From NCBI RefSeq assembly GCF_004684245.1, contig NZ_CP038452.1, positions 1,412,796-1,476,795 of the forward strand: 64,000 nucleotides of DNA. Direction: 5' to 3'. This document shows positions 20,096 to 28,548 of the stretch, piece after piece. The notes under the pieces were generated by a model that was given only the letters and a program-made list of their open reading frames with translations, was not told where the DNA came from and searched no databases. The stretch's first letter is position 1; the number at the start of each line of letters is the position of its first letter. This DNA comes from Thermus caldilimi (GTDB taxonomy: Bacteria > Deinococcota > Deinococci > Deinococcales > Thermaceae). A program made the position numbers and the translations under genes.

Positions 20096-22023
20096 GCTGG
20101 GCTCACCCCCCTAACCTCCTCTTGTTTGGCCGCTGGCCAAAGGATGTACAGGGTTCCCAGGGCCAGAAGCCCCCCCGCTACCCACATCCAGAAGACCAGG
20201 GGGGTAACGATAAGGCGGATGGAAGCCCACTCCCCCTTCTCCCGGTCAAAGTCCATGAGGAGGAAATAGTAGTCGTTGCCTGGGGTGTAGATCACCTTAG
20301 GAGCCGGTAAGGGGGAGTTCATCTGCGGGTAGAAGTGAAGCCTGGGCCGCACCTCCCCGAAGCGGTCCGTGCGCAAGGAAGCCTCCACGGCAAACCGCCT
20401 TCCCTCGTCCAAGGCCCGCACCCCCAGGAACTCCATGCGCACTCCGCCCACCTCCCAGGCCTGCCCGCGGTAAAGGGTTTTTTCACTCTCCAGGCGGTAG
20501 GTCTGGCTGAAGGCGATGCCAAGAGCCAGGAGGGCCACGGCGAAGTGGACCAACAGGCTTCCCACCCGCCTGCGGTTTTCCAAAAACCCCCAGGGGGAAA
20601 GTCCCACCCTAAGGCGGGCCAGCACCCCCTCCCGCACCAGGAGAAGGATGGCGGCGGTGTTGTAGAGGAAAAGCCCCACCGCCAAGGAAGCCCCGAAGGT
20701 GTAACCCCGAAGAAGGCCAAGCAGGGTACCCAAGAGAAGGACAGCGAGGAGCACGTAGAGGTTTCGGAAAACCTCCGCTCTAAGCCTCCGCCAGGGCAAA
20801 ATGGGCCCTATCCCCATGAGGAGGAGGATACCCGCCCCCAGGGGAGCGGAAACCTGGTTGAAGAAAGGGGCCCCCACGCTCACCTTAGCCCCGGTGAAGG
20901 CCTCCACCACAAGGGGGTAAAAGGTGCCGAGCACCACCACCAAGGCCCATCCGGCAAAGAAAAAGGCCCCGAGGAGAAGAGCCCCTTCCCGGGAAAGGAG
21001 TCGGAAAACCGCGGTGTCCCGTACCTCCCGGCTGACCCGGGAAAGAAGACCGAGCCCCAAGCCAGTCACCAGGAGGAAGAAGCCCAAAAAAGCAGGCCCC
21101 ACCGGCCCCTCGGCAAAGGCATGGACCGACTGGATCACCCCGCTCCGGGTGAGGAAGGTGCCGAGCACCGTGGCGGCGAAGGCCAGGGTGACGAAGGCGA
21201 AGTTCCAGGCTTTAAAGGCCCCCCGGGTCTCCTGGACGATGGCGGTGTGCAAAAAGGCGGTGGACAACAGCCAGGGGATGAAGCTGGCGTTTTCCACCGG
21301 GTCCCAGGCCCAGTACCCACCCCAGCCCAGGACCTCGTAGCTCCACCACATCCCCGCCACCTTCCCGGCGGTGAGGAAACCCCAGGCGATCAGGGTCCAC
21401 CACCGGGTCTCCCCCACCCAGGTCTGGTAACGGCGCACCACCATGGCCGCCACCGCATAGGCGAAGGGCACACTCAAGCCCACAAAGCCCAAGTACATGA
21501 GGACCGGGTGGACGGCCATCATCCAATGGTTCTGCAAGAGGGGATTAGGCCCATTGCCATCCGCTGGCGGGTTGGGCAGGGTTTGGAAGGGGCTGGCGAT
21601 GGTGGCCATCACCCCGAAGAAGAAGACCTGGACGCCGAAAAGCACCGCCAACACTAAGGAGGCCCGCCAGGAATCCAGGGGTTTGCGGCTGGCCAAAAGG
21701 GTGTAGAGGGTTTGCAGCAGGCCCCAAAGGAGGATGCTCCCCTCGAGGGCCGCCCAGGGGGTCACCAGGGTAACCCAGAGGGGATCCTGGGTGGAGTGGT
21801 TGCGGGCCACATAGGCCAGGCTGAAGTCGTGGGTGAGAAGGGCCCATTCCAGGGCGAAAAAGGCCGTCAAGGCCGCCAGGAAGGTGGGAAGGACCAAAGC
21901 CCTAGCCCCCTTTAGGAAGCGCCCATCCCCCTGCTGGTAGGCGAGAAGGGAAAGGGCCAAGCCCAAAAGGCTAAAGGCTAAGGCCAGGCTGACGCCCAGG
22001 TTGCCCAGCAGAGCAGGGGTCAT
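20092..22023 (-). CDS. ccmF: Cytochrome c heme lyase subunit CcmF
   Basis: Large polytopic membrane protein that, with CcmH/CcmI, attaches heme to apocytochrome c. 643 residues, about 15 hydrophobic helices. It has the tryptophan-rich heme-handling motif WGGYWAWDPVENASF (near residue 235), the conserved VAGMWWSYEVLGWGG just before it, and a large periplasmic loop near the C terminus preceding a last helix. The length and motif order are normal for CcmF. The start overlaps the end of ccmE by 4 bases. Confidence 0.96.
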   Translation of the reverse strand: MTPALLGNLGVSLALAFSLLGLALSLLAYQQGDGRFLKGARALVLPTFLAALTAFFALEWALLTHDFSLAYVARNHSTQDPLWVTLVTPWAALEGSILLWGLLQTLYTLLASRKPLDSWRASLVLAVLFGVQVFFFGVMATIASPFQTLPNPPADGNGPNPLLQNHWMMAVHPVLMYLGFVGLSVPFAYAVAAMVVRRYQTWVGETRWWTLIAWGFLTAGKVAGMWWSYEVLGWGGYWAWDPVENASFIPWLLSTAFLHTAIVQETRGAFKAWNFAFVTLAFAATVLGTFLTRSGVIQSVHAFAEGPVGPAFLGFFLLVTGLGLGLLSRVSREVRDTAVFRLLSREGALLLGAFFFAGWALVVVLGTFYPLVVEAFTGAKVSVGAPFFNQVSAPLGAGILLLMGIGPILPWRRLRAEVFRNLYVLLAVLLLGTLLGLLRGYTFGASLAVGLFLYNTAAILLLVREGVLARLRVGLSPWGFLENRRRVGSLLVHFAVALLALGIAFSQTYRLESEKTLYRGQAWEVGGVRMEFLGVRALDEGRRFAVEASLRTDRFGEVRPRLHFYPQMNSPLPAPKVIYTPGNDYYFLLMDFDREKGEWASIRLIVTPLVFWMWVAGGLLALGTLYILWPAAKQEEVRGVSPA

Positions 22024-22448
22024 TTGGCCTCCTCAATGAGCTTGCGCACTTCCTCTGGGGTCCAGCCCGCCTTGGGCGCCTGGTAGGTCTCGGAGTGCTT
22101 CACCAGGAGGTTGGTGCCCTGGAAGACCCCGTCCCGGAAGCGGCCCTCCACCACCACCCCCTGTCCCTCTTTGAACATGCCCGGGGGTGTGCCCTTGTGC
22201 ACCACGGGCACCTCCGCCACCCCATCGGTGAGGACGAAGCGAAGCTCCAGCTGATCCTTGTCGTAGTGCACGGTGCCCTGCTTGACCAAGCCCCCCAGGC
22301 GCACGGGACGGTTCTGGTAGCGCCCCTGGTCCTGCAGGTACTCGGAGGGGGTAAGGAAGTAGACCAGGTTCTGCCCCAGACCGCCGAAGATGAGGTAGGC
22401 CAAAGCCCCCAGGATGACCCCAAGCCCGATCAGGTACTTGGCCCTCAT
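22020..22448 (-). CDS. ccmE: Cytochrome c maturation heme chaperone CcmE
   Basis: Periplasmic membrane-anchored chaperone that carries heme covalently on a His from CcmABCD to CcmF. 142 residues: single N-terminal helix (YLIGLGVILGALAYLIFGG), beta-barrel core with GTPPGMFKEGQGVVVEGRF, and the heme-binding His/Tyr motif LLVKHSETY (near residue 122). ATG overlaps the ccmD stop (ATGA). Confidence 0.93.
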   Translation of the reverse strand: MRAKYLIGLGVILGALAYLIFGGLGQNLVYFLTPSEYLQDQGRYQNRPVRLGGLVKQGTVHYDKDQLELRFVLTDGVAEVPVVHKGTPPGMFKEGQGVVVEGRFRDGVFQGTNLLVKHSETYQAPKAGWTPEEVRKLIEEAK

Positions 22449-22543
22449 TTCGCCCTCCGGTAGCGCCAGAAGAGGTAGGCCAGGTAGCCAAAGACCGTGA
22501 GGTAGGTGAGGGCATAGACCCAGGTAACGAAGACCTCGCTCAC
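22445..22543 (-). CDS. ccmD: Heme exporter protein CcmD (32 residues)
   Basis: Small gene between ccmC and ccmE. GTG start at 22543 overlapping the ccmC stop as GTGA; the stop overlaps the ccmE ATG. 32 residues: one membrane helix (VYALTYLTVFGYLAYLFWRY) followed by a basic tail RRAK, the standard CcmD build. CcmD helps release holo-CcmE from the CcmABC complex. Too small for routine ORF calling, but position, overlaps and topology agree. Confidence 0.88.
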   Translation of the reverse strand: MSEVFVTWVYALTYLTVFGYLAYLFWRYRRAK

Positions 22544-23226
22544 GCCTCCTCCTTCCTGGCCTCCAAAGCGGCCAGCAGGGAGCGAAAGCGCACGAAGCCC
22601 AGGTAAAGGAGGGTAAAGACGAAGAGGTTAAAAAGGAGGGCCTGGAGCATGGCGGGGTCCATGTGGATCTTCCCCGTGGTGAGGTCGATGGACTGGGTTT
22701 GGTGCAGGCTCCGCCACCACTTCACCGACATATAGCTGATGGGCACGTTGATGAAGCCCAGGATGCCCACCGCCGCCGCCGCCTTCTGCCTGAGCTCGGG
22801 GTCCTCTATGGCCCCTCTAAGGAGGAAATACCCCACGTAAACGGCGAAGAGGATGGCGGTGGTGGTGAGCCTGGGCTCCCAGGTCCAGTAGACCCCCCAG
22901 GTGGGCCGGGCCCACAGCATCCCCGTCACCAGGGCCAGCCCCATGAAGACCAGACCGATCTCCGCGCTGGCGCTGGCCACCCGGTCGTACCGGGGATCCT
23001 GGCGAAAGAGGTAAAGGAGGGAGTAGAGGAAGGTGACGAAGAAAGCCAGATAGCCAAGCCAGGCCCCCGGCACATGCAGGTACATGATGCGGGCCAGATA
23101 CCCCTGGTTCACGTCGGGGGGAGCGGAAAGGGCCAGGTAGAGCCCCACGGGGAGGAGCAGAAGCCCCAGCCCCAAGAAAACCCAGGTGAGGGCGTCCGGG
23201 CGGTCGGGTTGCGCAACCTTCAGCAT
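22540..23226 (-). CDS. ccmC: Heme exporter / heme-handling protein CcmC
   Basis: Polytopic membrane protein that loads heme onto CcmE. 228 residues, six helices. It has the WWD-type motif WGVYWTWEPRLT (near residue 120) and conserved His residues (YLHVPGAWLGY and VKWWRSLHQTQS). I start it at the ATG 23226 (MLKVAQPDRP), which has GGAGGT at good spacing; the frame is open further upstream but that part lacks a ribosome site. It begins 71 bases after ccmB. Confidence 0.94.
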   Translation of the reverse strand: MLKVAQPDRPDALTWVFLGLGLLLLPVGLYLALSAPPDVNQGYLARIMYLHVPGAWLGYLAFFVTFLYSLLYLFRQDPRYDRVASASAEIGLVFMGLALVTGMLWARPTWGVYWTWEPRLTTTAILFAVYVGYFLLRGAIEDPELRQKAAAAVGILGFINVPISYMSVKWWRSLHQTQSIDLTTGKIHMDPAMLQALLFNLFVFTLLYLGFVRFRSLLAALEARKEEA

Positions 23227-23297
23227 GCTTGTACCTCCACGACCCCTAGCATAGCCAAGGAAAGGGTTAAAAATCTGTGGCCTCCATACCGCCAAAC

Positions 23298-24020
23298 CTA
23301 ACCTTCCATCACCACCGGGAAAAGGAGAGCGCTGGCGGAGAGGTAGACCACATCAAAGACCAAAAGAAGCTGCCACCAATCGGAGATCTCCGCCAGGGGA
23401 AGGCCCTCCGCCAGGCCCGTGGTGGCCCGTACCGAGGCCAGGACCACGGGGACCACCAAGGAGAAAAGGAGGAGGGGCAAAAGCGCCTCTCGTCCCCGAA
23501 GTCGGGCCAGGAGGCCGGCGTAAAAGGTGGCGACGCTGGCGTAGCCCAAAACCCCTAGGACCAGGGTCAGGAAGAGAGGGAAAAGGCGCTCCAAGGGCAG
23601 GTAGAAGAGGCCCGCCGCCATCAAAAGGGCAAGGGCGGCCAGGGGCAGGAGAAGGAGCATCTGGAAAAGAAGCTTGCCGAAGTAGATCCACTCCTTGCCC
23701 CCGGGAGCCAGAAGGAGGTCGTCCAAGGTGCCCTCTTCCACCTCGAGGGCAAAGGCCCGGGTGGAAAGGAGAGTGCTCCCGAAGGCCAAGGCCACCCAGA
23801 GCACCCCGGGGGCAGCCCGGCGCAAGGGCTCCTCCTCTGGCCCCAAGGCCAAGGCCATGATGAAGAGCATCACCGCAAAAAAAGCCAGGATGGAAAGAAG
23901 CCCCGCGCGGTCACGCACCTCGAGGCGAAGATCCCTTAGAGCCAACAACACCACCCGGCGCACCATCCCTACCCTACCTTGGCCGGCAGCCTCGGGCCAC
24001 CCTTCCACGGGAAGCTTCAT
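23298..24020 (-). CDS. ccmB: Heme exporter ABC permease CcmB
   Basis: Membrane subunit of the CcmAB ABC complex, whose ATP hydrolysis releases heme-loaded CcmE. 240 residues with six hydrophobic helices. The conserved FALEVEEGTLDDLLLAP cytoplasmic loop (near residue 90) is typical of CcmB. The ATG at 24020 overlaps the ccmA stop (ATGA). The first 18 residues are unusual for the family, and a second start at 23966 (MVRRVVLLALRDL) would give the usual N terminus. Confidence 0.92.
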   Translation of the reverse strand: MKLPVEGWPEAAGQGRVGMVRRVVLLALRDLRLEVRDRAGLLSILAFFAVMLFIMALALGPEEEPLRRAAPGVLWVALAFGSTLLSTRAFALEVEEGTLDDLLLAPGGKEWIYFGKLLFQMLLLLPLAALALLMAAGLFYLPLERLFPLFLTLVLGVLGYASVATFYAGLLARLRGREALLPLLLFSLVVPVVLASVRATTGLAEGLPLAEISDWWQLLLVFDVVYLSASALLFPVVMEG

Positions 24021-24586
24021 GCCACCCCCAGCTCCAGGGTGCGGTCCGCCACCCGCTCGGCCAAGGTGCGGTCATGGGTGGCCATCACCACCCCCGCCTT
24101 CTTCCGGGCCTCGGCCAAGGTAGCAAGAAGAAGCTCCCTCCCCCCTTTGTCCAAGGCGGTCTCGGGCTCGTCCAATAGCCAGATGTCAGGGAAGAGAAGG
24201 GTAAGCCGGGCCAAGGCAAGCCTCTTCTTCATGCCGCTGGAGAAGGCGTAAAGGGGAAGGTCCCCGGGCAGCCCAAAGCGATCCAAGGCTTCCTCAGGTT
24301 CCTTGCCCTGGTGGTGGAAGGCCAGGTCGTAAAGGAGGTGCTCCCGGGCGGTAAGGTGGCGGTGGAAGGCTGGGGGGTTGGGCAGGAAAAGAGCCTTGCC
24401 CATCCGTTCCACCTGCCCTCGGGTGGGCTTGAGAAGCCCGGCCATGAGGCGCAAGAGGGTGGTCTTCCCCGAGCCGTTGGGCCCCAAGAGGGCCACCACT
24501 TCCCCCCGCTCCAGGGTAAAGGAAAGGTCCCGGACCACCCAGTCCCGGCCGAAGCGCTTGGAGATCCCCTGCAAGCGAAGCAACAT
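24017..24586 (-). CDS. ccmA: Heme exporter ABC ATPase CcmA
   Basis: ATP-binding subunit of CcmAB. 189 residues, compact for an ABC ATPase, as is normal for CcmA. Walker A GPNGSGKTT (near residue 36), signature FSSGMKKRLALARL, Walker B IWLLDEPE, and the switch His in ATHD. First of the tightly overlapped ccm genes; 77 bases separate it from ccdA, with TAAACT 9 bases before the ATG as a possible internal promoter. Confidence 0.94.
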   Translation of the reverse strand: MLLRLQGISKRFGRDWVVRDLSFTLERGEVVALLGPNGSGKTTLLRLMAGLLKPTRGQVERMGKALFLPNPPAFHRHLTAREHLLYDLAFHHQGKEPEEALDRFGLPGDLPLYAFSSGMKKRLALARLTLLFPDIWLLDEPETALDKGGRELLLATLAEARKKAGVVMATHDRTLAERVADRTLELGVA

Positions 24587-24663
24587 GCCTATACCAGTTT
24601 AGGGGTATCCTCGAGGGCCATTCGTCCCTCTTAGAGGAAAAGACCCCTGAGGTTCCCTCACCC

Positions 24664-25332
24664 CTACAGGTTCTTCTGCAGCCACTCCGGCGTAATCCGG
24701 AGGAAAAAGGAGTTCAGGGCGGTGTAGGTCCCTGTGACCAGCAAAACCCCCACCACAAGGAGCACCACCCCCGCCAGCAACTCCACGTAGTGGGAAAGCC
24801 GCCCGGCTCGCCTCAGCCACCCCTTAAGCCGGTCGGCGAAAAGGGCCACCAACAAAAAGGGCACCGCCAGGCCCAGGATATAGGCCACAAGAAGCCCCAC
24901 CCCACCCCCCACCGCTGTCAGGGTGAGGATGGCTCCCAGGATGGGCCCGATGCAAGGGGTCCAGCCCAAGCCCAGGCTGGCTCCCAGGAGCAGGGCCCCC
25001 AAGGGGCGCCCCGTCTCCCCCTCGTAACGGAGGTTTACCCCCCACCTAGGCCTCAGGCCTAGCATGTAGAGGCCGAAGAGGATCAGGATAACCCCCCCTA
25101 CCCGGGCCAGGGTCTGGCGGTGCTCAAACAGGAGCCCGCCCACCAGGGTAAAAGGCAAACCCAGGAGGAAAAAGACCACCCCAAAGCCCAGCACGAAGAA
25201 AAGGGCGTTGAAAAGGGGGCGCCCCCGCTCTCCCCCCAGGTAGAAGAGGTAGGTGGGCACCAGGGGAAGGACGCAAGGGGAGAGAAAGGAAAGCACCCCC
25301 GCTAAAAAAGCTGCCGTCAAGGAAACGCTCAT
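24664..25332 (-). CDS. ccdA: Cytochrome c biogenesis protein CcdA
   Basis: Six-helix membrane protein that carries reducing equivalents from cytoplasmic thioredoxin to periplasmic thiol proteins such as CcmG (and possibly SoxW). 222 residues. The two redox-active Cys are visible: FLSPCVLPLVPTY in helix 1 and GWTPCIGPILG in helix 4. It is located 9 bases after soxD and 77 bases before ccmA, so it links the soxCD genes with the ccm operon on one strand. Confidence 0.93.
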   Translation of the reverse strand: MSVSLTAAFLAGVLSFLSPCVLPLVPTYLFYLGGERGRPLFNALFFVLGFGVVFFLLGLPFTLVGGLLFEHRQTLARVGGVILILFGLYMLGLRPRWGVNLRYEGETGRPLGALLLGASLGLGWTPCIGPILGAILTLTAVGGGVGLLVAYILGLAVPFLLVALFADRLKGWLRRAGRLSHYVELLAGVVLLVVGVLLVTGTYTALNSFFLRITPEWLQKNL

Positions 25333-25341
25333 GCCTTCATC

Positions 25342-25890
25342 CTAGGGCAAGGTGAGCCAAGGGAAGCGGCGCTTGGTCTCAGGGTCCAACTGCAAAAGCT
25401 CCCGTGCGGGCATCTTCACCTGGGGCAGGGTCTTCTGGTTGATGGGCTCGTGGGCATCGATGATGCCGTTCATGTAGAGGAGAAAGGCCACCAGGTGGTA
25501 AACCTCCTCATTGGTGAGGGTGCCTTCAGCCCCAAAGGGCATGGCCCGGCGGATGTAGTCGTAAAGGGTGGTGGCGTACTGCCAGTAGTTGCCGATGGCG
25601 AACTCCGCAGGCTCCGTATCCGGGGTAATGGGGAAGGGCTCGGCCACCAGCCGGTTGAAGGGGTACCCCTCCCCCCGGGTCCCGTGGCAGGAAGCGCACT
25701 TCTCCGCGTAGATCCGCTCCCCCTCCTCCACCCTCCCCTCTCCCGGGGGAAGCCCCCGGCCGTCCGGGAGGACCACCGGCCTTAGGTCGTACTGGGCCGC
25801 CAGCTCCTCGGAGATAGGGGTGCCCAGGTTGTACCGGGCTCCCACCGCCAGGCCTAAAAGGGCCAAAAGAACCAGGATGCGCTTAACCAT
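25342..25890 (-). CDS. soxD: Sulfite/sulfur dehydrogenase cytochrome c subunit SoxD
   Basis: 182 residues from the ATG at 25890 (MVKRILVLLALLG, signal peptide). One heme site CASCH near residue 67 and a candidate distal Met in RRAMPFGAEG. SoxD is the cytochrome partner of the molybdenum protein SoxC; together they oxidise the SoxY-bound sulfane sulfur and give six extra electrons per thiosulfate. The gene overlaps soxC by 8 bases (ATGGTTAA). This is a short mono-heme version compared with the di-heme Paracoccus protein. The assignment rests mainly on its coupling to soxC. Confidence 0.82.
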   Translation of the reverse strand: MVKRILVLLALLGLAVGARYNLGTPISEELAAQYDLRPVVLPDGRGLPPGEGRVEEGERIYAEKCASCHGTRGEGYPFNRLVAEPFPITPDTEPAEFAIGNYWQYATTLYDYIRRAMPFGAEGTLTNEEVYHLVAFLLYMNGIIDAHEPINQKTLPQVKMPARELLQLDPETKRRFPWLTLP

Positions 25891-27166
25891 CGAACACCTC
25901 CCCGTCGCAACCCCCCACGGGTCCAAACGCCTGCTGGCCCAAGGGCCTATCCCCGTTCACCACCCGTCCGTCGGGCAGGATGCGCCAGGCCTGGATGGCG
26001 TTGTAGTGGTAGCGGTTGTTCCTGCCCCATTTCTTGAAGAACTCCTCCCGGGTGGGCTGGGTGTTCCCCTTCTCGTCCCAGGCCCGGCTCCAGAGGACCA
26101 CCTCCTTCCCGTCCCAGTACCAGGGCATCTTGAAGCGCACGAAGGCGTAGCGCTCCACCGGGGGTTCCAAGGTGGCCTGGCGCCAGGTCTTGCCCTCATC
26201 GAAGGAGATCTCCACCTTGGTGATCCGCCCGTACCCGCTCCAGGCCAGGCCGCGGATCTCGTGGAAGCCGGGCTGGATCTGCTGGAGCCCGGAGGGGTAG
26301 GTGATGATGGACTCGGGGTCCATGACCCAGGTGAAGGCCCATACCTTGCCATCGGCCATCACGTCGGTGTACTCGCTGGTCTCGTCCTTGGCCATGGCGG
26401 GGAGGTCCGTGACCAGGATGCGCCTTAGCCACTTCACCTGGATAGAGCCCTCCCACCCCGGCACCACCAGCCGCACCGGGTAGCCCTGCTCGGGGCGCAG
26501 GGCCTCCCCGTTTTGGGCATAGGCCACCAGCACGTCCTCCATGGCCTTCTTCAGGGGCAGGGAGCGGGTGTAGGCGGCGGCATCCATGCCCTCAGGGATG
26601 AGCCACTTGGCCCCGGGCTTCACCCCCGCCTCCTTGAGGAGCAAGGCCAAAGGAACCCCTGTCCAGCTGGCGTTGGAGGCCAGGCCCCGGCTCCGGGTGG
26701 CGGTGAGGTTGGGGTCCGGGGGGTTGCGGTAACCGTTTTGCCCGTTTCCGGCACATTCGATGAAGTAGGTGCGGGTCACGGAGGGGAAACGTTTCAGGTC
26801 CTCCAAGGTAAAGACCAGAGGCCTTTCCACCATCCCGTGGATGACCAGGCGGTACTTGGCCGGATCCACCTGGGGCACCCCTCCGTGATGCCGCTCAAAG
26901 TGGAGGCCGTTGGGGGTGATGACCCCCTCCAGTTTCTCCAAAGGGGCAAAGTCCGCCCCCGAGTGGCGGGTGCGCAGGTTGGGGGAAATGTAGCGTACCA
27001 CCCCTTCCTCAAAGGGGCTCCTCTGGCCGTACTCGGAAAGGGGGGCCCCCAGGGTCTTCATGGGGGCAAAGGTTTCCTCATCCCAGGGAGTCGTCTGAGC
27101 CTTGGCCTTAAGAAGGCCCAGCACGCCTCCTGCACCCAAAAGCCGGAAGAACCTCCTTCGGTCCAT
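25883..27166 (-). CDS. soxC: Sulfane dehydrogenase molybdopterin subunit SoxC
   Basis: Periplasmic molybdenum enzyme of the sulfite oxidase family; with SoxD it oxidises the outer sulfur on the SoxY carrier. 427 residues: Tat signal (MDRRRFFRLLGAGGVLG), molybdopterin domain with the Mo-ligand Cys in YFIECAGNG, RLVVPGWEGSIQVKWLRR in the central part, and a C-terminal Mo-co dimerisation domain (about 300-420) with ISFDEGKTW. It begins just after the terminator that follows fccB. AGGAGGG precedes the ATG and TACCAT (27175-27180) may be its -10 box, so soxC probably starts a separate transcript. Confidence 0.94.
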   Translation of the reverse strand: MDRRRFFRLLGAGGVLGLLKAKAQTTPWDEETFAPMKTLGAPLSEYGQRSPFEEGVVRYISPNLRTRHSGADFAPLEKLEGVITPNGLHFERHHGGVPQVDPAKYRLVIHGMVERPLVFTLEDLKRFPSVTRTYFIECAGNGQNGYRNPPDPNLTATRSRGLASNASWTGVPLALLLKEAGVKPGAKWLIPEGMDAAAYTRSLPLKKAMEDVLVAYAQNGEALRPEQGYPVRLVVPGWEGSIQVKWLRRILVTDLPAMAKDETSEYTDVMADGKVWAFTWVMDPESIITYPSGLQQIQPGFHEIRGLAWSGYGRITKVEISFDEGKTWRQATLEPPVERYAFVRFKMPWYWDGKEVVLWSRAWDEKGNTQPTREEFFKKWGRNNRYHYNAIQAWRILPDGRVVNGDRPLGQQAFGPVGGCDGEVFDG

Positions 27167-27192
27167 ATACCCTCCTATGGTATTTCCAGGTT

Positions 27193-27224
27193 ACACAAAA
27201 CCCCGCCCCCAATGGGGGCGGGGG
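27193..27224 (-). terminator. Intrinsic terminator after soxF/fccB
   Basis: CCCCGCCCCC (27201-27210) pairs perfectly with GGGGGCGGGG (27214-27223) over a 3-base loop. Read on the minus strand it is followed by TTTTGTGT. It lies 8 bases after the fccB stop and divides the sulfur cluster into a soxW-to-fccB part and a soxCD-ccm part. Confidence 0.85.
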
Positions 27225-27231
27225 AAAACCC

Positions 27232-28521
27232 TTAGGCCGGGCCGAACATGTCGTTCCAAATGCCCGTGGCCCAGCCGATGGCAGCGGTGCCGTTGGCCTG
27301 GGAGCGCTGGTTGTCCACGCTGCTTTGGGCCTTGATCTGTCGCTCCGCTGCATCCCAGGAGTAGTTGGCCGCCACCCAGATGGCCTCCTCCCTGTCCACG
27401 AAGGAATAGCAAATGTTGTTGGGCAACTCCGGGGGGATGTCCTGCAGGGGCTTGCCCCGCAACCGTTCCACAATCTGCCGGGCCACAATGGTGCCGGAAA
27501 CGTAGGCCACCATGCCGCTTTTGGGGTAAGGGGTGTTGCCGGTGATATCCCCTACCAGGTAGACGCGGTCGTCCTTCTCCGAGAGGAAGTAAGGAATGCG
27601 CACGTTGGCCCAGCGCTCCCCCAGGCCTGCGGTGCGCACCAGCTCCCCTGCCTTCATGGGGGGGATAAGGTCGGCCACGGTAAAAGGCACGTCCCCAAGC
27701 TCCGTCCTCACCACCTTCTTCCCGTAATCCAGACCGGTAATCCGGGTGTTGGGCACGTACTCCAGGTAGTCCTTGTAAAGGTCGTTATAGGCCGCTAGGA
27801 AACCTGGGGCCTTGGAGATGGGCTGGGGGTTGGCATCTAGAACGATGACCTTACCCTTAACTCCCTTCTCCTTAAGCCGCCAGGCCAGCATAGCCGCCCG
27901 CTCATAGGGCCCCGGGGGGCAGCGGTAGGGGGGGTTGGGGATGTACATGACCAGCTCCCCGCCCGTCTCGTCAAACTGGTCCAGCATCCGCCTTAAGGCG
28001 ATGTGTTCAAAGGGCTTGAAGCCCACGGGCATGAGGTGCTTCACCTCGGCGTAGCCCGGGATGGCCTCGTACATGTAGTCAATGCCCGGGGCCAGGACCA
28101 GGTAGTCGTAACCGATGTACCCACCAGCGGTTCGCACCAGGCGGCGGTCCCGGTTGATGTCCAAAACCCTCTCCTGGACAAAGATCACCCCGTCCTTGAC
28201 CACGTTGGTGTAGTCAAAGACCAGCCACTCCAGGGGCTTGACCCCGGCCAGGAAAAGGTTGGACATGGGGCAGGACATGAAGATGGGCTTCTGCTCGAGG
28301 AGCACCACCTCCACACCCACCCCGGACTGGACCAGCTTCCGGGCCACGGTGGTGCCACCCCAACCACCCCCGATCACCACCACGCGCGGCTTGCGGGTGC
28401 GAGGAAGCAGGGTGGCAGGGCGGCTATAAAACTCCTGGGCAAAAGCCGAGCTGGAAAGGGCCCCTGCCGCGGCCAAGGCGGCACCCGTCTTCAAAACCTG
28501 ACGCCGATTCACCTTGCCCAT
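27232..28521 (-). CDS. soxF: Sulfide dehydrogenase flavoprotein (SoxF / FccB)
   Basis: FAD protein of the flavocytochrome c sulfide dehydrogenase family. 429 residues: Tat signal (NRRQVLKTGAALAAAGA), FAD-binding VVVIGGGWGGTTVARKL near residue 48, the flavin-linking or redox Cys in FMSCPMSNLF, a second Cys in YRCPPGPYERA, and VYLVGDITGNTPYPKSG near the C terminus. The usual cytochrome subunit (FccA/SoxE) is not adjacent, so its electron acceptor is unclear. It ends the soxW-fccB unit before a strong terminator. Confidence 0.88.
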   Translation of the reverse strand: MGKVNRRQVLKTGAALAAAGALSSSAFAQEFYSRPATLLPRTRKPRVVVIGGGWGGTTVARKLVQSGVGVEVVLLEQKPIFMSCPMSNLFLAGVKPLEWLVFDYTNVVKDGVIFVQERVLDINRDRRLVRTAGGYIGYDYLVLAPGIDYMYEAIPGYAEVKHLMPVGFKPFEHIALRRMLDQFDETGGELVMYIPNPPYRCPPGPYERAAMLAWRLKEKGVKGKVIVLDANPQPISKAPGFLAAYNDLYKDYLEYVPNTRITGLDYGKKVVRTELGDVPFTVADLIPPMKAGELVRTAGLGERWANVRIPYFLSEKDDRVYLVGDITGNTPYPKSGMVAYVSGTIVARQIVERLRGKPLQDIPPELPNNICYSFVDREEAIWVAANYSWDAAERQIKAQSSVDNQRSQANGTAAIGWATGIWNDMFGPA

Positions 28522-28548
28522 ACTCCCTCCCTCTTCTTGACCAGGCTC

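Noticed and set aside
20335-21657. 440-codon plus-strand frame opposite ccmF
   Set aside because: Shadow of ccmF; low-complexity Pro/Gly/His/Lys product and no ribosome site.
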